Assembly (NCBI GenBank): GCA_903921945.1
Contig: CAIXSC010000893.1
Location: 1-9,467 of the forward strand
DNA from: an uncultured Planctomycetaceae bacterium
Lineage (GTDB): Bacteria; Planctomycetota; Planctomycetia; Pirellulales; Pirellulaceae
Reading direction: 5' to 3'
Length of the DNA: 9,467 nt
Below, one piece after another: positions 7,049 through 9,467 of the stretch. The translations under genes were made by a program, and so were the position numbers. The notes below the pieces were generated by a model. That model saw only the letters and a program-made list of their open reading frames with translations, was not told the origin of the DNA and ran no database searches. Each line of letters begins with the position of its first letter. The stretch's first letter is position 1.

Positions 7049-7627
7049 TTATTGCCATGGCCGGTTCCAGGAGCCCGAGAAGACGAATTCGCGGAACGGC
7101 CGGCGAGCGCGGGCGGTGGCGGCTGCAGGGTCGGCCGGCGGGCGGACGTAGCCGACGGCGACCACGGTCAGCGGATCGAAGCCTTCGGGAATGCCCCAAG
7201 CGTGGCGTGCTTGGCTTGGGTTGAACCCCGCCATCTGATGCACGGCGACGCCGAGCGCTGTCGCCTGTGCGGAGAAGTTGCCCATGGCAAGTCCCAGGTC
7301 GTGTTCCGCCATTCGGTTCGGGGTGCCGTTCTTGCGGAATGAACGCGCGACGACGGACAGCAGCAGGGCGCTGGCGTCTTTGGCCCATCCTTGATTGAAT
7401 TCGACCAGACATCCGAGCATTTTCGCGAAGTCGCCGGTGTCCTCGCGAAGCGCGACGACGAAGTGCCACGGTTGCTCGTTGTAGCTGGAAGCCGCCCAGC
7501 GAGCCGCTTCGAGGCACGTGAACAGCGTCGCGCGATCGATCGGCCGCGGATCGAATTCGTAGGGACTCCACCGTTCGGCGAGCGGTTCCAGAATCGGATG
7601 CTCGACCACGGCTCTTTTGACATTCAT
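7049..7627 (-). CDS. Nitroreductase-family flavoprotein
   Basis: This 192-residue protein is a full-length small member of the FMN-dependent nitroreductase family, cytoplasmic NAD(P)H oxidoreductases that reduce nitro compounds, quinones or enone-type substrates. Visible marks are the N-terminal RWSPYEFDPRPI (19-30, phosphate/FMN contact), AARWAASSYNEQPWHFVVA (41-59, the classic S-x-N-x-Q-P-W flavin motif), and HDLGLAMGNFSAQATALG (109-126). The C-terminus PFREFVF is also typical. The start at 7627 is set by GAGGT (7634-7638) 6 nt upstream. A longer open frame to 7858 would translate a non-coding 15-bp repeat array and overlap the preceding gene, so it is rejected. It follows the secreted hydrolase gene on the same strand with a 181-bp gap and converges on the sigma factor gene. 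The physiological substrate cannot be told from sequence. Confidence 0.92.
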   Translation of the reverse strand: MNVKRAVVEHPILEPLAERWSPYEFDPRPIDRATLFTCLEAARWAASSYNEQPWHFVVALREDTGDFAKMLGCLVEFNQGWAKDASALLLSVVARSFRKNGTPNRMAEHDLGLAMGNFSAQATALGVAVHQMAGFNPSQARHAWGIPEGFDPLTVVAVGYVRPPADPAAATARARRPFREFVFSGSWNRPWQ

Positions 7628-7633
7628 CGGGTG

Positions 7634-7638
7634 ACCTC
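7634..7638 (-). promoter_or_regulatory. Shine-Dalgarno GAGGT for the nitroreductase gene
   Basis: GAGGT lies 6 nt before the ATG at 7627. It fixes the start and leaves the upstream repeat array outside the coding sequence. Confidence 0.7.
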
Positions 7639-7655
7639 GGGCGTGGTGGGTTTGC

Positions 7656-7745
7656 CGCGTCGACTTCAGCCGCGTCGACTTCAGCCGCGTCGACTTCAGC
7701 GGCGTCGACTTCAGCCGCGTCGACTTCAGCCGTGTCGACTTCTGC
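7656..7745. repeat. Intergenic array of six 15-bp repeats centred on GTCGAC
   Basis: Six contiguous 15-bp units start at 7656, 7671, 7686, 7701, 7716 and 7731. Consensus is CGCGTCGACTTCAGC; four copies are identical, the fourth has one change and the sixth two. Each carries the 6-bp palindrome GTCGAC, so neighbouring copies could pair as 6-bp stems with 9-nt loops. The array sits between the hydrolase stop (7809) and the nitroreductase ribosome site (7638), in the leader of the nitroreductase gene if the two are co-transcribed. It could be a slippage-prone minisatellite, a multi-site protein-binding array or an mRNA structure. Confidence 0.9.
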
Positions 7746-7808
7746 GGACTCGATGGATTGCGGGCGCGAAGGGGACGAAGCGGTTCGGGACCGTCGTTGA
7801 CCGGGAAG

Positions 7809-8612
7809 CTACTTTTTGTCCGGAGCGGCAGGGCGTTTTTGAGCGAACAGCCACGCATGGACTTCCGGGTTGCGATAGGTGGCGGACCACGAGTCGTGCC
7901 CTGTGTTCGGGTACTCGGTGTATTGCGGGGTGCCGCCGGCCGCCTTGAGCGCGGCGATCATGTCGCGAGAGCGTTCGGGGCGGACAGCGGTGTCTTTGTC
8001 GCCGTGGAATGCCCAGATCGGCACCTTGGCGAACTTGGCCGCATGTTTGGGATCGCCACCGCCGCAGATCGGGATCGCGGCGGCGAACAGTTCGGGGTGC
8101 CGCTGCAACGCGTCCCAGGTGCCGTAACCGCCCATCGACAAACCGGTGATGTACAACCGGTCCGGATCGAACGAGAACTCTTTGCGGAGTTGTTCGAGGG
8201 CGGCGAGGGTCAGCCGCATCGGCGAGGCCGGCTTTTCCGGCATGTCGTGTTTGGTCGCGCTCCAATCGACTTCGACCCACCGTTCATTGACGGGGCACTG
8301 CGGCGCGATGACGAACGCCGGATACTTTTCCCGCATCGCGTCGCTCGCGAAATCCGCCATGCCGTGCTTCAACTGCGCGACGTTGTCGTTGCCGCGTTCG
8401 CCGGCGCCGTGCAGGAAGAGCACCACGGGGTATTTGCGATTGGCGTCGTAATCCTTCGGCTTGAGCAATCGGTACAGCAGTTTGGTGCCGGCGGCGTCGG
8501 TGTAGGTGCGGGCTTCAAACCGTTCGCGGTCGTCGGCCGCCCACGCCAAGGCAGGCAAAACAAGCAGACACCCGAGCGTCAAAAGACCGCTCCATCCAAA
8601 TTCAAAACGCAT
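7809..8612 (-). CDS. Secreted alpha/beta hydrolase (prolyl oligopeptidase / dienelactone hydrolase-like esterase)
   Basis: This 267-residue serine hydrolase has a signal peptide (1-25: MRFEF, hydrophobic LLTLGCLLVLPALAW, cleavage after AWA). The oxyanion-hole motif is LHGAGERG (67-74), the nucleophile Ser159 lies in TGLSMGGYGTW, the acid is probably Asp207 in FHGDKDTAV and the base is His239 in YPNTGHDSW. The pattern matches the PHB-depolymerase/prolyl-oligopeptidase-like esterases often exported by planctomycetes, some of which deacetylate or de-esterify plant and algal polysaccharides. That specificity is inference. The ATG at 8612 is chosen because AGAGAGG (8619-8625) lies 6 nt upstream and the signal peptide then starts cleanly. 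The frame is open to 8675, but the added residues are not typical. The nitroreductase gene follows in the same direction. The fold is shared with the last module of the large protein at 2037-5837, which has a separate nucleophile motif (GYSAGG). Confidence 0.92.
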   Translation of the reverse strand: MRFEFGWSGLLTLGCLLVLPALAWAADDRERFEARTYTDAAGTKLLYRLLKPKDYDANRKYPVVLFLHGAGERGNDNVAQLKHGMADFASDAMREKYPAFVIAPQCPVNERWVEVDWSATKHDMPEKPASPMRLTLAALEQLRKEFSFDPDRLYITGLSMGGYGTWDALQRHPELFAAAIPICGGGDPKHAAKFAKVPIWAFHGDKDTAVRPERSRDMIAALKAAGGTPQYTEYPNTGHDSWSATYRNPEVHAWLFAQKRPAAPDKK

Positions 8613-8984
8613 ACCCAGCCTCTCTTTACGTCCAGCGTGCAAGTGCGAAGGAAAACCAAGTGTCGGAATTGCCAACGGGCAAAATCAAAAAGCCTGTTCC
8701 CAAATCGGGATTGTCGTCCCACAGGCGAAAGCGTTACCATCCCGCCCGGCGTTACGTCTGTCGATGAACTTGGCCGCCCCGTTCTCGCGGCGGCGAGCTA
8801 CGCGAATCGGCGATTCGATCGTCCGTTCGTGGGCGGTTCGCTCTCGCTCGATAGCTCGACAGCTCATAAAACCGCTCGAGGCGCGAGGTTGAAGTTCACG
8901 CCCCGGGCGGTCGATAGCGGTTGTAGCGGATTGTGCGCCTGTTGCCGCCTTCCTTCCAGTCCCCACCCACCCGGAACCGTTGCC
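8613..8984. other. Divergent intergenic region between the hydrolase and YeaQ-like genes
   Basis: These 372 bp separate the minus-strand hydrolase from the plus-strand membrane protein gene. They include the hydrolase ribosome site (AGAGAGG 8619-8625), a small inverted repeat TTGCC-AACG-GGCAA (8669-8682) about 57 bp before the hydrolase ATG, and a 15-bp palindrome at 8803-8817. No clear -35/-10 pair, RNA gene or convincing small ORF was seen. The plus-strand frame is open through here but shows no protein-like content before 8985. Confidence 0.6.
8803..8817. promoter_or_regulatory. 15-bp palindrome, possible operator
   Basis: CGAATCG-G-CGATTCG is a perfect inverted repeat of 7-bp arms around one base. 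It lies in the divergent spacer, about 170 bp before the YeaQ-like start and 190 bp before the hydrolase start. The short symmetric form fits a dimeric regulator site, but a single copy could also be chance in GC-rich DNA. Confidence 0.25.
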
Positions 8985-9380
8985 ATGGAAAGTCTGCAAT
9001 TCCCAGACGCCGTGCAGCAATGGGCAAACGACATCCTGGTGTGGGTTGGCTTCGGAACACTTGTGGGACTGCTCGCCAAAGCGATCATGCCCGGCCGGGA
9101 TCCGGGCGGAGCCGTCGCGACGCTGCTCATGGGGATCGGCGGCACCGTCATCGGCTGCGGCATGTGGTCGTATTTTTACTCGGCCAGCCGAGTGACGCCG
9201 ATCAGCCCGATGGGGTTTTGCGTCGCCACGGCGGGCGCGTTCGTCATCCTCTTCTTCTACAAACTGCTCGGCGGGTACTGGTTTCGCGAAGGGGAAGGCG
9301 ATTACGTGCGTTCGCGCCGCTACATTTCCAACCGCCGGTACCGCAACGGACGCTATTATGAGGCGGAGGTCGAGGACTAG
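8985..9380 (+). CDS. GlsB/YeaQ/YmgE-family (transglycosylase-associated) small membrane protein
   Basis: This 131-residue inner-membrane protein has three predicted hydrophobic segments (about 17-35, 41-63 and 77-95). The glycine-rich GTLVGLLAKAIMPGRDPGG (24-42) and ATLLMGIGGTVIGCGM (45-60) are hallmarks of the GlsB/YeaQ/YmgE family (PF04226). The family is linked to general stress responses in other bacteria; its biochemical role is not known, and the transglycosylase label is historical. After the last membrane segment comes an unusual tail rich in Arg and Tyr (YVRSRRYISNRRYRNGRYY, 107-125) ending in acidic EAEVED. Family members are often nearer 80-90 residues, so this tail and an N-terminal segment of about 17 residues are extra. 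The ATG at 8985 is the first Met fitting the family; its ribosome site is weak (GGA near 8972). The frame upstream is open for over 1 kb but is a shadow of the hydrolase gene. Confidence 0.88.
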   Translation: MESLQFPDAVQQWANDILVWVGFGTLVGLLAKAIMPGRDPGGAVATLLMGIGGTVIGCGMWSYFYSASRVTPISPMGFCVATAGAFVILFFYKLLGGYWFREGEGDYVRSRRYISNRRYRNGRYYEAEVED

Positions 9381-9467
9381 TTCGCGGTTCGGTTTTTCGC
9401 CGAACGGTTGGGAACGAGTTCGACGACTGGCTTGGTATCCGCGTCGATGGCCGACCCGGACATCCGC
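9377..9467 (-). CDS. Possible C-terminal end of a convergent gene, cut by window edge
   Basis: A minus-strand frame is open from the right edge to a TAG at 9379-9377, giving about 29 codons ending in ADTKPVVELVPNRSAKNRTAN. Codons favour G or C in the third position as in the neighbours, and the composition looks protein-like. Its stop overlaps the TAG of the YeaQ-like gene within a shared CTAG. A frame this short can be open by chance in GC-rich DNA, and no family is recognisable. Confidence 0.35.
   Translation of the reverse strand, partial: RMSGSAIDADTKPVVELVPNRSAKNRTAN

Noticed and set aside
7656..7745. CRISPR array
   Set aside because: The 15-bp units are contiguous with no unique spacers and no cas genes are nearby.
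7628..7858. 77-residue N-terminal extension of the nitroreductase with LKSTR repeats
   Set aside because: It would overlap the preceding hydrolase gene and translate the repeat array; a strong ribosome site and the family start both point to 7627.
7758..8984. N-terminal extension of the YeaQ-like protein to 540 residues
   Set aside because: The extension runs antisense to the secreted hydrolase gene and has no recognisable content; the family homology begins right after the ATG at 8985.

Overview
This GC-rich window looks chromosomal and most likely comes from a member of the Planctomycetota. The pointers are a DUF1501 protein with a Tat-like leader, a start fragment resembling planctomycetal exported Ig/PPC-type proteins, an ECF sigma factor of the planctomycete-expanded type, very long signal peptides, wide gene spacing and several short in-frame tandem repeats. 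The phylum is an inference from family content; no rRNA or other marker is present.

Layout: (1) 1-5837, minus strand, three exported proteins in one direction. The first is a 1266-residue three-module protein (CBM9-like, transglutaminase-like, alpha/beta hydrolase). It is followed by a DUF1501 protein, then the first 81 codons of a further exported protein cut by the left edge. Gaps of 285 and 204 bp separate them, so one transcript is possible but not shown. (2) 5838-6301, a divergent intergenic region holding a terminator-like hairpin on the minus strand with a mutually exclusive alternative hairpin, in the long leader of the big gene. (3) 6302-6901, plus strand, an ECF sigma factor with a GTG start. 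(4) 7049-8612, minus strand, a secreted alpha/beta hydrolase followed by a nitroreductase-family flavoprotein. The 181 bp between them carry six copies of a 15-bp repeat centred on GTCGAC. (5) 8985-9380, plus strand, a GlsB/YeaQ/YmgE-type small membrane protein, converging on a possible partial gene at the right edge whose stop codon overlaps its own.

The common theme is export: four proteins carry signal peptides (one of them Tat-like), and one is a small inner-membrane protein. The big protein combines polysaccharide-binding, transglutaminase-like and esterase/peptidase-like modules and probably acts on polymers in the periplasm or outside the cell. No mobile element, tRNA, rRNA or CRISPR array was found. 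The most distinctive points are the three-module fusion, the candidate attenuator ahead of it, and four independent 15- or 18-bp tandem arrays within 9.5 kb.
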